Source of the DNA: CAILHX01 sp046155285
GTDB taxonomy: Bacteria > Pseudomonadota > Gammaproteobacteria > Burkholderiales > Methylophilaceae
Direction: 5' to 3'
DNA length: 64,000 bases
NCBI GenBank assembly: GCA_046155285.1
Contig: JBJXEA010000014.1
Span: forward strand, 1-64,000
In this document: one piece after another, positions 1 through 8,350 of the stretch
Position numbering within the stretch: position 1 is the stretch's first letter
Layout of the letters: each line of letters begins with the position of its first letter
Notes under the pieces: model-generated
What the model saw: the letters and a program-made list of their open reading frames with translations, nothing else
What the model was told of the DNA's origin: nothing
Database searches by the model: none
Position numbers and translations under genes: made by a program

Positions 1-614
1 TTGGCGCGCAGCAGCATGGCACCGTCGGCGTGTTTGTCGTCGCGCATTTCGCGGAAAAGTTTTAGGTTTTCTTCGACTGGACGATCACGCCACGGCGAGT
101 TTTTGCCCGGCTCGGTCAAAGTGCCTCGCGTGGCACGCATCTCATCCGCCGTTTGCTGGTCAACATAAGCCAAACCCGCCTCAATAAGCGCCTCGGCAGC
201 ACGGTACATAAAATCGAAATAGTCGCTGGCGAAATACAAATGGCTTTCACCGAACGCCTCCCAACCAAAGCCCAGCCATTGCACCATCTCGGTGATGGAA
301 TCCACGTATTCCTGTTCTTCTTTCTCCGGGTTGGTGTCGTCGAAGCGCATGTGGCACACGCCGCCATAATCACGCGCCAGACCGAAGTTGAGGCAGATAC
401 TCTTGGCATGGCCGATGTGTAGGTAACCATTGGGTTCTGGTGGAAAGCGCGTGCGAATTTTCGCAGGGTCAGGCTCACCTGCGGCATGGTGCGAGGCATC
501 GCCGGGGCTGCGTGCCCAGTGGCGGCTGGCATTAGTGCCATTAGCAAGATCACGGTCTATGATGCCTCGTAAAAAGTTGGAGGCAGGAGCGGCTGGAGTT
601 TTGTGTTCAGACAT
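1..614 (-). CDS. glnS: Glutaminyl-tRNA synthetase, N-terminal part (cut by window edge)
   Basis: Class I aminoacyl-tRNA synthetase that charges tRNA-Gln with glutamine in the cytoplasm. Reading the minus strand from the ATG at 614 gives 204 codons that run off the left edge. The protein starts MSEHKTPAAPASNFLRGIID and contains the class I signature as PPEPNGYLHIGHAKSI, followed by RFDDTNP and RGTLTEPGKNSPWRDR, all typical of GlnS. Compared with the E. coli enzyme as I remember it there is an extra stretch of about 20 residues (around residues 24-43) just before the PPEPNGYLHIGHAKS block. Only the first third of the gene is visible, so the anticodon-binding domain cannot be judged. The call itself is secure. 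Confidence 0.95.
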   Translation of the reverse strand, partial: MSEHKTPAAPASNFLRGIIDRDLANGTNASRHWARSPGDASHHAAGEPDPAKIRTRFPPEPNGYLHIGHAKSICLNFGLARDYGGVCHMRFDDTNPEKEEQEYVDSITEMVQWLGFGWEAFGESHLYFASDYFDFMYRAAEALIEAGLAYVDQQTADEMRATRGTLTEPGKNSPWRDRPVEENLKLFREMRDDKHADGAMLLRA

Positions 615-706
615 TTTGGTTGAGCAGTGTTTGGTTGGGGGCTATTTTACACCGTAGCGGTGCGTGGGCGGTGAGCAGGTATAATTCAATCAATATCATG
701 CAGTAC

Positions 707-813
707 CGTCATTTCCGCGAAAGCGGGAATCCATTCTAGCCAGATAAAGAGAGGCATAGATACACTTCGCTCCGTTGATATTTGACTGGATTCCCGCCTC
801 CGCGGGAATGACG
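707..813. repeat. Inverted-repeat intergenic element (REP/MITE-like)
   Basis: Two 27-nt arms, 707-733 and 787-813, are near-perfect reverse complements of one another (cgtcatttccgcgaaagcgg.. and ..ccgcctccgcgggaatgacg) and enclose about 53 nt. The arms carry the GTCATTCCCGCGAAAGCGGGAATCC motif found scattered between genes in many proteobacteria. It sits between the divergent glnS and birA genes. A structured, non-coding repeat is the best reading; it could also influence transcript ends. Confidence 0.7.
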
Positions 814-857
814 AAGGTAATAAACTACCGTGAAATCTGTGGCTAAACTATCCTGAA

Positions 858-1829
858 ATGAACACGCACACCTTCCCTATTTTGCGCCTACTCGCCGACG
901 GCGGCTTTCACTCCGGTGAGGCTTTAGGCCAGCGCCTAAAAATAAGCCGCGCAGCGGTGTGGAATTCGCTGCAACAAGCGCAAGACTTGGGTGTGGAGAT
1001 TTATTCGGTGCGCGGTAAGGGCTACAAACTGGCGCAGGAAGTGGATTTTCTGGATGCCAGACAAATCCTGAAAACGCTAGGCACTGATGCGCAAACTTTT
1101 ACGCTGGAAATCCTAGAAACCTGCGATTCAACCAACAGCCTGTTGATGCAACGGGCATCCAACGGCGCGGCGCATGGCACTTGCCTAGTGACAGAAATTC
1201 AAGCCAATGGGCGCGGACGGCGAGGTAAGACATGGGTTTCCGGCCTAGGTGCCAGCCTTACTTTTTCCTTGCTGTGGCGCTTCAGCAACGGGGCGAGTGG
1301 TTTGGGTGGGCTTAGTTTGGCCGTAGGTGTGGCTTTAGCGCGGGCATTGAAAGCGCTTGGCGCAGAAGGCATCGCCCTCAAGTGGCCGAACGACGTGCTG
1401 TACCAGAACCGTAAACTGGCCGGAATATTGATCGAGCTGCAAGGTGAGATGATGGGGCCGAGTACCGCCGTGATCGGCATCGGCTTGAACGTGCATCTGC
1501 CGGAAGTCACACGCCAAAGCATAGACCAGCCTGTGGCGGACATGCAGGAGATCAAACCCGTTCACCGGAATGATTTATTGGCGAGCTTGTTCAAGCATTT
1601 GAACGCAGTGTTGACGCAATTTGAACGCGAGGGGTTCGCCCAATTGCGCGACGAGTGGCTTGCTCTGCACGCCTATCAAGACAAGCAAGTGCGTCTGTTG
1701 TTGCCCAGCGGTGAAGAACAGTTTGGCACAGTGACAGGCATCGCCGAGGACGGCGCGCTGATGGTAGATAGCGGGCAAGCCATGAATCGTTATTCGTCAG
1801 CAGAAGTCAGTCTGCGAGGTGCTACATGA
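858..1829 (+). CDS. birA: Bifunctional biotin-protein ligase / biotin operon repressor
   Basis: Makes biotinyl-5'-AMP and transfers biotin to the carboxyl carrier subunit of acetyl-CoA carboxylase; the long form also represses biotin genes. The 323 residues match the long, DNA-binding class: a winged helix-turn-helix at about residues 10-58 (HSGEALGQRLKISRAAVWN and the wing VRGKGYKL), then the ligase domain with the biotinyl-AMP loop GRGRRGKTW near residue 117 and KWPNDVLYQNRKLAGILIE near 175. The C-terminal SH3-like domain is present. It is the first gene of a translationally coupled operon: its TGA overlaps the ATG of coaX in ATGA. The birA-coaX pair is common in betaproteobacteria. The repeat at 707-813 lies upstream. 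Confidence 0.95.
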   Translation: MNTHTFPILRLLADGGFHSGEALGQRLKISRAAVWNSLQQAQDLGVEIYSVRGKGYKLAQEVDFLDARQILKTLGTDAQTFTLEILETCDSTNSLLMQRASNGAAHGTCLVTEIQANGRGRRGKTWVSGLGASLTFSLLWRFSNGASGLGGLSLAVGVALARALKALGAEGIALKWPNDVLYQNRKLAGILIELQGEMMGPSTAVIGIGLNVHLPEVTRQSIDQPVADMQEIKPVHRNDLLASLFKHLNAVLTQFEREGFAQLRDEWLALHAYQDKQVRLLLPSGEEQFGTVTGIAEDGALMVDSGQAMNRYSSAEVSLRGAT

Positions 1830-2563
1830 TTCTGGCGATAGACGCAGGCAACACCCGCATCAAATGGGGCATCCACAGCAAGAAGTGGCTGGCGAATGGC
1901 GTTTTGGTGCATGGCGAAATCGCCAAACTGGCGGAGACCTTGCGCGACCACAAAATTACCCGCGTGGTGGTTTCCAATGTCGCGGGAAGTAAAGTTGAAA
2001 AAGCCATCAAAGCAGCACTGGCAAACACCCCGACGCTTTGGGTGAAAAGCAGTGCCGCCGCTTGTGGCGTGAAAAATGGCTACGACACCCCCGAACAACT
2101 AGGAAGCGACCGCTGGGCGGCGCTCATCGGCGCTCGGTATCACACCAAATCAGCTTGCATCGTGGCTTCAGCGGGAACGGCGCTCACCGTAGATGCGCTG
2201 TCATCAGACGGTACTTTTTTGGGGGGCATCATCGTGCCGGGGCTGGCGATTATGCAAGCGGCGCTCAGTGCCAATACGCAATTAAAACCAGAATTAGAAC
2301 TAGAATTAAAACTAAACCGAGGCGAATTGGACGACTTCCCCACCAATACACATGATGCGATTGTCAGCGGTGCGCTACGGGCAATGTCCGGCGCGGTGTT
2401 GGCACAACATTTGGCGCTCACTTTGCATACCGGAAAACCGCCGCAGCTATTGCTGACTGGCGGTGATGCCGTCACGTTGCAAACGCTTTTGCCTGAAGGT
2501 GAGATAGCGGATAATCTGGTTTTACAAGGTTTAATACTTTTGGACAAGGAACTGAGCGCATGA
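1826..2563 (+). CDS. coaX: Type III pantothenate kinase
   Basis: Phosphorylates pantothenate, the first step of coenzyme A synthesis; the type III family is not feedback-inhibited by CoA and needs a monovalent cation. The 245-residue protein has the expected ASKHA-fold motifs: the phosphate-1 motif DAGNTRIKWG at residues 6-15, GSDRWAALIGA in the middle, GTALTVDAL followed by GGIIVPGL, and a C-terminal LLTGGDA. Length is normal. The ATG overlaps the birA stop (ATGA), and its own TGA overlaps the ATG of the following SPOR gene, so the three genes are probably made from one transcript. Confidence 0.95.
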   Translation: MILAIDAGNTRIKWGIHSKKWLANGVLVHGEIAKLAETLRDHKITRVVVSNVAGSKVEKAIKAALANTPTLWVKSSAAACGVKNGYDTPEQLGSDRWAALIGARYHTKSACIVASAGTALTVDALSSDGTFLGGIIVPGLAIMQAALSANTQLKPELELELKLNRGELDDFPTNTHDAIVSGALRAMSGAVLAQHLALTLHTGKPPQLLLTGGDAVTLQTLLPEGEIADNLVLQGLILLDKELSA

Positions 2564-3225
2564 AGTGGGTCGTTTGGGGGTTACTGTTTATCAACTTTGC
2601 ACTGTTTGGGTTTTTCCAGGCAAGCAATTACATCAAGCAACAAGAAGAACCTGAGACCGTAAGTGCAGGCAAACCGGCTAACGATGGCGCAATCAAAGTG
2701 CTTTCAGATGAAGATCTTGCCGCCATGCCCAGACGTGCACCAGAACCAGAACCGTCTCCTGTGGTAATTGCATCGTGCTATGAATTGAGCAATCTCGCAG
2801 CAGCAGATGCCGCGGTCGCACAATCCACATTACAACAAGCTGGCGTGGATTTCGAAGTTAGAACTACCTATGAGATTAGCGGCGATACACGCTTTTGGGT
2901 ATATATCCCGCCGCAAAAAACTTTGGAACGCGCACAGGATAAATTAAATGAACTCAATGCCTTGGGCATTACAGACAGCATAATCGTCAAAGACAAAAAA
3001 TGGCAGAACGCCATTTCCTTAGGTGTATTCAAGAACGAAGCTCTGGCAACCGACTTCATGAAAACACTACATAACAAGGGCGTTAAAAGTGCCATCAAAG
3101 CTAAGCGCAACGGTGGCGCAAGCGAAGTAAGCCTGATTGTCAAACAAGTGTTACCAGCGCAAGCCGAGAAGTTGGCAAAAGTGAAACTTGGCCGCGGATC
3201 GCTCAAACCCATAGACTGTAATTAG
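2560..3225 (+). CDS. SPOR-domain inner-membrane protein
   Basis: A 221-residue protein with one N-terminal membrane span (WVVWGLLFINFALFGFFQA, residues 3-21), a short acidic and Pro-rich linker, and a periplasmic C-terminal part. Residues about 140-190 (ISLGVFKNEALATDFMKTL, then VKSAIKAK) read as a SPOR domain, which in characterised proteins binds denuded peptidoglycan glycans at the septum. A preceding region starting SCYELSNLAAADAAV resembles a second, degenerate SPOR-like repeat. It is coupled to coaX by an ATGA overlap. A role in cell envelope or division is an inference from the domain only; no specific gene name can be given. Confidence 0.8.
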   Translation: MKWVVWGLLFINFALFGFFQASNYIKQQEEPETVSAGKPANDGAIKVLSDEDLAAMPRRAPEPEPSPVVIASCYELSNLAAADAAVAQSTLQQAGVDFEVRTTYEISGDTRFWVYIPPQKTLERAQDKLNELNALGITDSIIVKDKKWQNAISLGVFKNEALATDFMKTLHNKGVKSAIKAKRNGGASEVSLIVKQVLPAQAEKLAKVKLGRGSLKPIDCN

Positions 3226-3235
3226 GAGATTAACC

Positions 3236-3382
3236 ATGAGCATTTTGAAAACAATAGCTAAAAAAGTTGCTGCCGCCGCTGCGGTGTTCGCCGTGAAAAA
3301 AGTGGCTGAAAAAGTGGCCTCAAAAGCCGCTGGAAAGGCTGCTAGTAGAGTTGCTAATAAGAAAATGGGGAGCGCTAAATAA
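3236..3382 (+). CDS. Small Ala/Lys-rich cationic protein (48 aa)
   Basis: A 48-codon reading frame starting MSILKTIAKKVAAAAAVFAV, 10 nt after the SPOR gene, with a strong ribosome binding site (aggagat, 7 nt before the ATG). The product is almost entirely Ala, Lys and Val with no Cys, Asp or Pro and only one Glu, and would form an amphipathic, positively charged helix. Such composition is seen in small histone H1-like proteins and in membrane-active peptides. I do not recognise a family. The clean Shine-Dalgarno and position at the end of the operon support it being translated. Confidence 0.6.
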   Translation: MSILKTIAKKVAAAAAVFAVKKVAEKVASKAAGKAASRVANKKMGSAK

Positions 3383-3394
3383 AAGGCTAGAGAA

Positions 3395-3559
3395 CTACCT
3401 TGTCTTTACCGCACGGCTTGCTGGATTCGATTGGCTACGCACAATAAATGGGGTGTTGGTTTGTTCGGCCAATCGGCGTGCGTTTTCCGCAGCACGTAAC
3501 AACGCTTGCGGTGCTTTCTTAAGATCGGGGTCTTGCGAGTGCGAAACAGTAGCTTTCAT
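3395..3559 (-). CDS. Small protein coupled to zeta-like kinase; possible antitoxin
   Basis: A 54-residue frame starting MKATVSHSQDPDLKKAPQAL, whose ATG overlaps the stop codon of the zeta-like gene in ATGA, so translation is probably coupled. The core ALLRAAENARRLAEQTNTPF followed by IV resembles the small proteins often encoded beside zeta-toxin family kinases, where a helix is followed by a short strand (LAEQTGTPLVV type). An antitoxin role is inferred from size and position only. In the classic epsilon-zeta system the antitoxin gene precedes the toxin and is about 90 residues, so this would be a different arrangement. Confidence 0.6.
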   Translation of the reverse strand: MKATVSHSQDPDLKKAPQALLRAAENARRLAEQTNTPFIVRSQSNPASRAVKTR

Positions 3560-4074
3560 ACCTGCCCTCCTTCGTCCAGCAGTTCTGGTGGGGATGTCGA
3601 ATTATCATACAGTTGCCAGCTATTCACCAGCAGTTTGTAGCGCTCTAAATTCTTGATCCCCGTAGCAAATCGCCGCCTTACTACCGCTTCTGGTACATGA
3701 TGACCGCCCTGCGCAACACGCGCTGCCACTCTAGCTAAAGCCATTTCAGCATCTGGCAAGGATAGGAAAATCAGCTTAACCACATAGCCCATTTGCTGCC
3801 AACTTGGAATCATCTGAGCATATGCTGAGCCGGACAAGGTGGTTTCAAAAGCAAAACTCTCACCTTGCTCGACATTATTTTTGATTTCCTTCAGCATTAA
3901 GCGTCCCGCCTTGAATGCCGCACGTATTGGCTCAAATGGCGACAGCCCAGCAGCAATCAGATCAGCATTGATGAAATTAGGGCAATCCGCCTCATTGGGC
4001 AGAAACTCACGCGCAAACGTGGTTTTCCCCGCCCCATTTGGTCCCGCGATTATAACGATACGCTTATTGTGCAT
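3556..4074 (-). CDS. Zeta-toxin-like P-loop kinase
   Basis: A 172-residue P-loop NTPase. Walker A is GPNGAGKTTFAREFLP near residues 10-25, followed by FINADLIAAGLSPF (the Asp typical of zeta kinases), a long helix, and FAFETTLSG, the ETT/Thr element seen in zeta and related AAA_33 kinases. Zeta toxins phosphorylate UDP-N-acetylglucosamine and block peptidoglycan synthesis; many chromosomal homologues have unknown substrates. I prefer the ATG at 4074 (MHNKRIVIIAGPNGAGKT) over a GTG five codons upstream. It lies immediately downstream of leuB on the same strand and overlaps the small 54-residue gene. Toxin or housekeeping kinase cannot be decided from sequence. Confidence 0.8.
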   Translation of the reverse strand: MHNKRIVIIAGPNGAGKTTFAREFLPNEADCPNFINADLIAAGLSPFEPIRAAFKAGRLMLKEIKNNVEQGESFAFETTLSGSAYAQMIPSWQQMGYVVKLIFLSLPDAEMALARVAARVAQGGHHVPEAVVRRRFATGIKNLERYKLLVNSWQLYDNSTSPPELLDEGGQV

Positions 4075-4099
4075 AAATGCCCCAACCACCTCTTAAAGC

Positions 4100-5164
4100 T
4101 TACATCGCTGCGACGACCTGATCACCCATCTCGGAGCAAGAAACCTTCTTCGTTCCGGCTTCAAAAATGTCGCCAGTGCGGTAACCCGCAGCCAGCACCT
4201 TCTTCACCGCACCTTCGATACGACTGGCGGCTTCTTCGTTGTTGAAGGTGTAGCGCAGCATCATGGCAGCGGAAAGAATCGTAGCTAGAGGGTTAGCCAA
4301 GTTCTTGCCGGCGATGTCCGGTGCAGAACCGTGGGATGGCTCATACAAGCCCTTCTTGGTTTCATTCAAGGAGGCCGATGCCAGCATGCCGATAGAGCCG
4401 GTGAGCATGGAAGCCTCATCGGACAGGATGTCGCCAAAGATATTGCCCGTCACCATCACGTCGAACTGCTTGGGGTTGCGAATAAGCTGCATGGCGGCGT
4501 TGTCCACATACATGTGGGTGAGCTGAACTTGTGGATACTCTTTTGCTACGTCAATCACGATCTCTTTCCAGAATTCGGTGGTTTCCAGCACGTTAGCCTT
4601 GTCCACGGAGCACAGTTTCTTTTGGCGCTTCATGGCGATGCCGAATGCTACATGCGCGATACGGCGCACTTCTGGCTCGGAATAGACCATGGTATTGAAA
4701 CCTTCACGTTCACCCTTGTCGTTGACACGCATACCGCGTGGTTGACCAAAATATACGTCACCAGTGAGTTCACGCACGATCATGATGTCGAGGCCAGCCA
4801 CCACTTCCGGCTTCAAGGTAGAAGCGTTGGCGAGTTCAGGAAACAGCACAGCCGGACGCAAGTTAGCGAACAGACCGAGATCCTTGCGGATACCCAATAG
4901 ACCGCGCTCAGGACGCAATGGGCGATCCAGCGTGTCGTATTGCGGGCCACCTACAGCTCCGAGCAGCACGGCATCAGCCGCGCGACAGATTTTTTGGGTG
5001 AATTCAGGATACGGTGCGCCATAGACATCGTAACCTGCGCCACCCAATGGCGCTTCTTCAAATTCCATCTTCAGGCCTTCGCTACGGAGAACCTCTAGTA
5101 CGCGCATGGCTTGAGTGATGATTTCCGGACCTATGCCGTCTCCCGGCAACACTGCGATTTTCAT
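4100..5164 (-). CDS. leuB: 3-isopropylmalate dehydrogenase
   Basis: NAD-dependent oxidative decarboxylation of 3-isopropylmalate to 2-ketoisocaproate, third step of leucine synthesis; the enzyme also takes 3-methylmalate (citramalate route). 354 residues, usual for the family. Visible motifs are MKIAVLPGDGIGPEI at the start, LLGAVGGPQYD, the substrate-binding RELTGDVYFGQPRG region, the catalytic Lys/Tyr segments and GNIFGDILSDEASMLTGSIG, then EPSHGSAPDIAGKNLANP. It is third in leuC-leuD-leuB with 17 nt to leuD, and is the natural partner of cimA at 9855-11420. Confidence 0.97.
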   Translation of the reverse strand: MKIAVLPGDGIGPEIITQAMRVLEVLRSEGLKMEFEEAPLGGAGYDVYGAPYPEFTQKICRAADAVLLGAVGGPQYDTLDRPLRPERGLLGIRKDLGLFANLRPAVLFPELANASTLKPEVVAGLDIMIVRELTGDVYFGQPRGMRVNDKGEREGFNTMVYSEPEVRRIAHVAFGIAMKRQKKLCSVDKANVLETTEFWKEIVIDVAKEYPQVQLTHMYVDNAAMQLIRNPKQFDVMVTGNIFGDILSDEASMLTGSIGMLASASLNETKKGLYEPSHGSAPDIAGKNLANPLATILSAAMMLRYTFNNEEAASRIEGAVKKVLAAGYRTGDIFEAGTKKVSCSEMGDQVVAAM

Positions 5165-5181
5165 ATCAATTCCTTAATAAA

Positions 5182-5820
5182 TTATGCGAATAACCAAGGC
5201 TGAGAAGCCTTGTGTTTGGTTTCGAATGCCTTGATCTCGTCCGCGTGTTGCAGCGTCAGGCCAATTTCATCCAGCCCGTTGAGCAGGCAGTGCTTACGGT
5301 GCGGCGTGATGTCGAACTTGAAGGATTCACCGGACGGCATGGTGACCGTCTGCGATTCCAGATCGACATTCACGTGATAACCTTCGCTCGCTAGGCATTC
5401 CTTGAACAGTTTGTCCACGACATCAGCAGAAGCGACGATAGGCAGGATGCCGTTCTTGTAGCAATTGCCAAAGAAAATGTCGGCAAACGATGGCGCGATA
5501 ATGACCTGAAAACCGAAGTCTTCAATCGCCCAAGGTGCATGCTCACGGCTGGAACCACAGCCGAAATTCTCACGTGCCAGCATGATCTGTGCATTCTTGT
5601 AGCGCGGCTGGTTAAACACGAAGTCCTTGTTCAGCGGGCGTGTGCTGCAATCCATACCCGGCTCGCCGTGGTCGGTGTAACGCCACTCATCAAACAGATA
5701 AGGGCCAAATCCAGAGCGCTTGATGGATTTCAAAAACTGCTTAGGGATAATCGCGTCTGTATCCACGTTTGCGCGATCAAGCGGAGCTGCCAACCCGTCA
5801 ATCTTAATAAAAGCTTTCAT
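5182..5820 (-). CDS. leuD: 3-isopropylmalate dehydratase small subunit
   Basis: Small (swivelling) subunit of isopropylmalate isomerase, which interconverts 2- and 3-isopropylmalate together with LeuC. The 212-residue protein starts MKAFIKIDGLAAPLDRANVD; this start at 5820 is chosen over an in-frame Met 17 codons upstream because family members begin at MKAF and that extension would overlap leuC. The loop GCGSSREHAPWAIEDFG and the segment FADIFFGNCYKNGILPI are diagnostic. It is 13 nt downstream of the leuC stop. Confidence 0.96.
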   Translation of the reverse strand: MKAFIKIDGLAAPLDRANVDTDAIIPKQFLKSIKRSGFGPYLFDEWRYTDHGEPGMDCSTRPLNKDFVFNQPRYKNAQIMLARENFGCGSSREHAPWAIEDFGFQVIIAPSFADIFFGNCYKNGILPIVASADVVDKLFKECLASEGYHVNVDLESQTVTMPSGESFKFDITPHRKHCLLNGLDEIGLTLQHADEIKAFETKHKASQPWLFA

Positions 5821-5833
5821 AGTGTTCTTCCTC

Positions 5834-7243
5834 TTATGCTTGCGTGCGAATATCGACAAAATGGCCGGCAATAGCGGCTGCTGCTGCCATTTGCGGGCTC
5901 ACAAGGTGGGTACGCCCACCCTGCCCCTGACGACCTTCGAAATTACGGTTAGAGGTTGAAGCGCAACGCTCGCCGGGGGAGAGCTTATCGGCGTTCATAG
6001 CGAGGCACATGGAACAGCCTGGCTCGCGCCATTCAAAACCGGCATCAAGGAAAATCTTGTCCAGCCCTTCTTGTTCTGCTTGGCGTTTGACGATGCCGGA
6101 ACCCGGAACCACCATTGCCAAGGCGATGTTGCTGGCAATCTTCTTACCCTTGACTACACCAGCGGCTGCGCGCAAATCCTCAATGCGAGAATTGGTGCAG
6201 GAGCCAATGAATATCTTGTCGAGCTTGATCTGGTCAATAGGCGTATTGGCAGTCAAACCCATGTACTTGAGTGCATTCTCGATACTGGTGCGTTTGGTTG
6301 GGTCGCTTTCCTTGGCCGGGTCAGGCACGGTGGAACCGATGGGCAACACTTGTTCAGGTGAAGTGCCCCAAGTAACTTGCGGGGCGATGTCTTCACCACG
6401 CATCTCGACCACGACATCAAATTTTGCGTCATCGTCAGAGCGCAAGGTCTTCCAGTAAGCCACCGCCTTGTCCCAATCTGCGCCCTTAGGCGCGTGGGTA
6501 CGGCCTTTGAGGTATTCCGTAGTCTTTTCGTCCGGCGCAATCATGCCGGAACGCGCACCAGCTTCAATCGCCAGATTACAGACCGTCATGCGGCCTTCCA
6601 TGGAAAGATTGCGAATCACAGAACCTGCGTACTCGATGGTATAGCCCGTACCGCCAGCAGTACCGATGCGTCCGATAACGGCCAACGCTACGTCTTTGGC
6701 GGTCACGCCCAAGCCCAACTGGCCTTCGATTTTAACCAACATGTTCTTGGCTTTTTTGGCGATCAGGGTTTGCGTCGCCAACACGTGTTCGACTTCCGAG
6801 GTGCCGATACCGTGGGCAAACGCGCCGAATGCGCCGTGGGTGGAGGTATGACTATCGCCGCAGACCACGGTCATGCCGGGTAAGGTGGTGCCGTTCTCAG
6901 GTCCGATGACGTGGATGATGCCCTGATTGGCGTTCTTGAACGGGAAATATACCAACGCACCGAATTCCTTGATGTTGCTGTCCAAGGTTTCAACCTGCAA
7001 GCGGGAGATCGGGTCTTCGATACCCTTGTCCCAGTCCTTGGTTGGCGTGTTGTGGTCTGGGTTGGCCACTACTGAACCCTTGCGCCAGAGCTTGCGCCCC
7101 GCCATGCGCATGCCTTCATACGCTTGAGCACTGGTGACTTCATGCACCAGATGACGATCGATATAGAGCAGACAAGTACCGTCGGAATCTTCGCGCACCA
7201 CGTGCGATTCCCATACCTTGTCGTAAAGGGTCTTTCCAGCCAT
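5834..7243 (-). CDS. leuC: 3-isopropylmalate dehydratase large subunit
   Basis: [4Fe-4S] catalytic subunit of isopropylmalate isomerase in the aconitase superfamily. 469 residues, starting MAGKTLYDKVWESHVV. Cluster ligands are visible: the first cysteine in GSCTNSRIEDLRAAA and the CxxC pair in EPGCSMCLAMN. Other conserved blocks are VCGDSHTSTHGAFGAFAHGI and the RNFEGRQGQGGRTHLVSP tail. First gene of leuC-leuD-leuB. The region upstream (7244-7475) carries an inverted repeat and is shared with the divergent XRE regulator; no leader peptide with leucine codons is evident. Confidence 0.97.
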   Translation of the reverse strand: MAGKTLYDKVWESHVVREDSDGTCLLYIDRHLVHEVTSAQAYEGMRMAGRKLWRKGSVVANPDHNTPTKDWDKGIEDPISRLQVETLDSNIKEFGALVYFPFKNANQGIIHVIGPENGTTLPGMTVVCGDSHTSTHGAFGAFAHGIGTSEVEHVLATQTLIAKKAKNMLVKIEGQLGLGVTAKDVALAVIGRIGTAGGTGYTIEYAGSVIRNLSMEGRMTVCNLAIEAGARSGMIAPDEKTTEYLKGRTHAPKGADWDKAVAYWKTLRSDDDAKFDVVVEMRGEDIAPQVTWGTSPEQVLPIGSTVPDPAKESDPTKRTSIENALKYMGLTANTPIDQIKLDKIFIGSCTNSRIEDLRAAAGVVKGKKIASNIALAMVVPGSGIVKRQAEQEGLDKIFLDAGFEWREPGCSMCLAMNADKLSPGERCASTSNRNFEGRQGQGGRTHLVSPQMAAAAAIAGHFVDIRTQA

Positions 7244-7279
7244 GACAACTCCTTAAATAAAATTACTGCGAAAGTCATC

Positions 7280-7355
7280 TGCTGCGTTGCGCGGTGCTCG
7301 GAATCCTCATGTACTCCAAAGTACATTCCGGTTCCTGCGCTCCGTGCGCCTTGCA
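7280..7355. repeat. Imperfect inverted repeat between leuC and the XRE gene
   Basis: Two roughly 35-nt arms meet around cctcatgtactccaaagtac: the left arm (7280-7314) contains gcggtgctcggaatcc and the right arm (7321-7355) ggttcctgcgctccg. They are imperfect reverse complements. I recognise this type of sequence as a dispersed intergenic repeat of betaproteobacteria, but the copy number in this genome cannot be seen here. Confidence 0.5.
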
Positions 7356-7475
7356 TATAAACTTTCTCGCTACATTTTTAGACAACTTCTTAAAGTGAGC
7401 GAAGCATAAACACTTTTTAATACCCTAACAAGAATAGTAGTTATACTAGTACTAAAGTTAACAGGATGATTTTTT

Positions 7476-8276
7476 ATGGCAGACACAAGACGCAAGGAAC
7501 TAGGCGAATTTCTACAAGTACTCCGCCAGCGGTCAGCCCCGGAAGAATTCGGCTTTCCCGTCGGCAATCGTCGCCGTACCCAAGGTTTGCGCCGCGAAGA
7601 AGTGGCACAACTCTCCGGCATCAGTCCCACTTGGTACACATGGATAGAACAAGGTCGCGAGGTCAATGTGTCCGCCGAAGCCTTGGGCAGATTATGCGAA
7701 GTACTCAAACTCTCCCGCTCCGAACGCGACTACCTGTTTGAGATGGCTGGTCGGCGAGACCCACGCGGCACAGAGATGGAAGAAGACACTGCGCCTGAGA
7801 CGCTTGTCGCCATGATTGCCGAGATCAAGATTCCCGCTTATATCATGGGTCGCACATGGGATTTGCTGGCTTGGAACAAGGGTGCGGAAGAATTGTTTTC
7901 CGGATGGCTGGATCAGGCACGATCCAAGGACGACCCTTTACCCAACCTGCTGCGATTTGTATTCCTCAACCTTGAAGCAAGGCAATTCGTGGTCAATTGG
8001 GAAGTGCGCGCTAGAAGGCTGGTCGCTGAGTTCCGCGCCGATTGCCGCGGCAGGCTGGAAGAACCCGTGCTGCAACGGCTAGTGACGGAGTTATCGCAAA
8101 GTAGCGCGGATTTCGACCGTTACTGGAAACAACATGACGTGCTGGAGCGCCAGGGTGGACAGCGTGCCTTCAACCATCCGAGGCGTGGATTGATCAATTA
8201 CCAACAAGTGACACTACGCCCGGTGGAACAGGAACAGCTTAAATTGGTGTTGCTCACGCCAGATGAACCCAACTAA
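7476..8276 (+). CDS. XRE-family regulator with MmyB-like ligand-binding domain
   Basis: A 266-residue one-component transcription regulator. The N-terminal helix-turn-helix (about residues 20-75) contains RRRTQGLRREEVAQLSGISP followed by TWYTWIEQGREVNVS, the hallmark of the MmyB/MLTR subgroup. The rest (TLVAMIAEIKIPAYIMGRTW, DLLAWN...) is the PAS-like MmyB domain, which in characterised members binds fatty-acid-like ligands; members frequently control a neighbouring short-chain dehydrogenase. No such enzyme is adjacent here: leuC is divergent and a toxin-antitoxin pair follows, so the target is unknown. Confidence 0.88.
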   Translation: MADTRRKELGEFLQVLRQRSAPEEFGFPVGNRRRTQGLRREEVAQLSGISPTWYTWIEQGREVNVSAEALGRLCEVLKLSRSERDYLFEMAGRRDPRGTEMEEDTAPETLVAMIAEIKIPAYIMGRTWDLLAWNKGAEELFSGWLDQARSKDDPLPNLLRFVFLNLEARQFVVNWEVRARRLVAEFRADCRGRLEEPVLQRLVTELSQSSADFDRYWKQHDVLERQGGQRAFNHPRRGLINYQQVTLRPVEQEQLKLVLLTPDEPN

Positions 8277-8350
8277 GCTATAGCCAGCATCAGATGCCTG
8301 ACACTCTCTGCAGTTGGCTTAACCTTGATCCTATGCTTACTGGTTTTTCA

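Noticed and set aside
116..553. 145-codon minus-strand frame in the glnS region
   Set aside because: It is in a different frame from glnS on the same strand and has no family features; the GlnS frame carries the HIGH motif and covers the same DNA.
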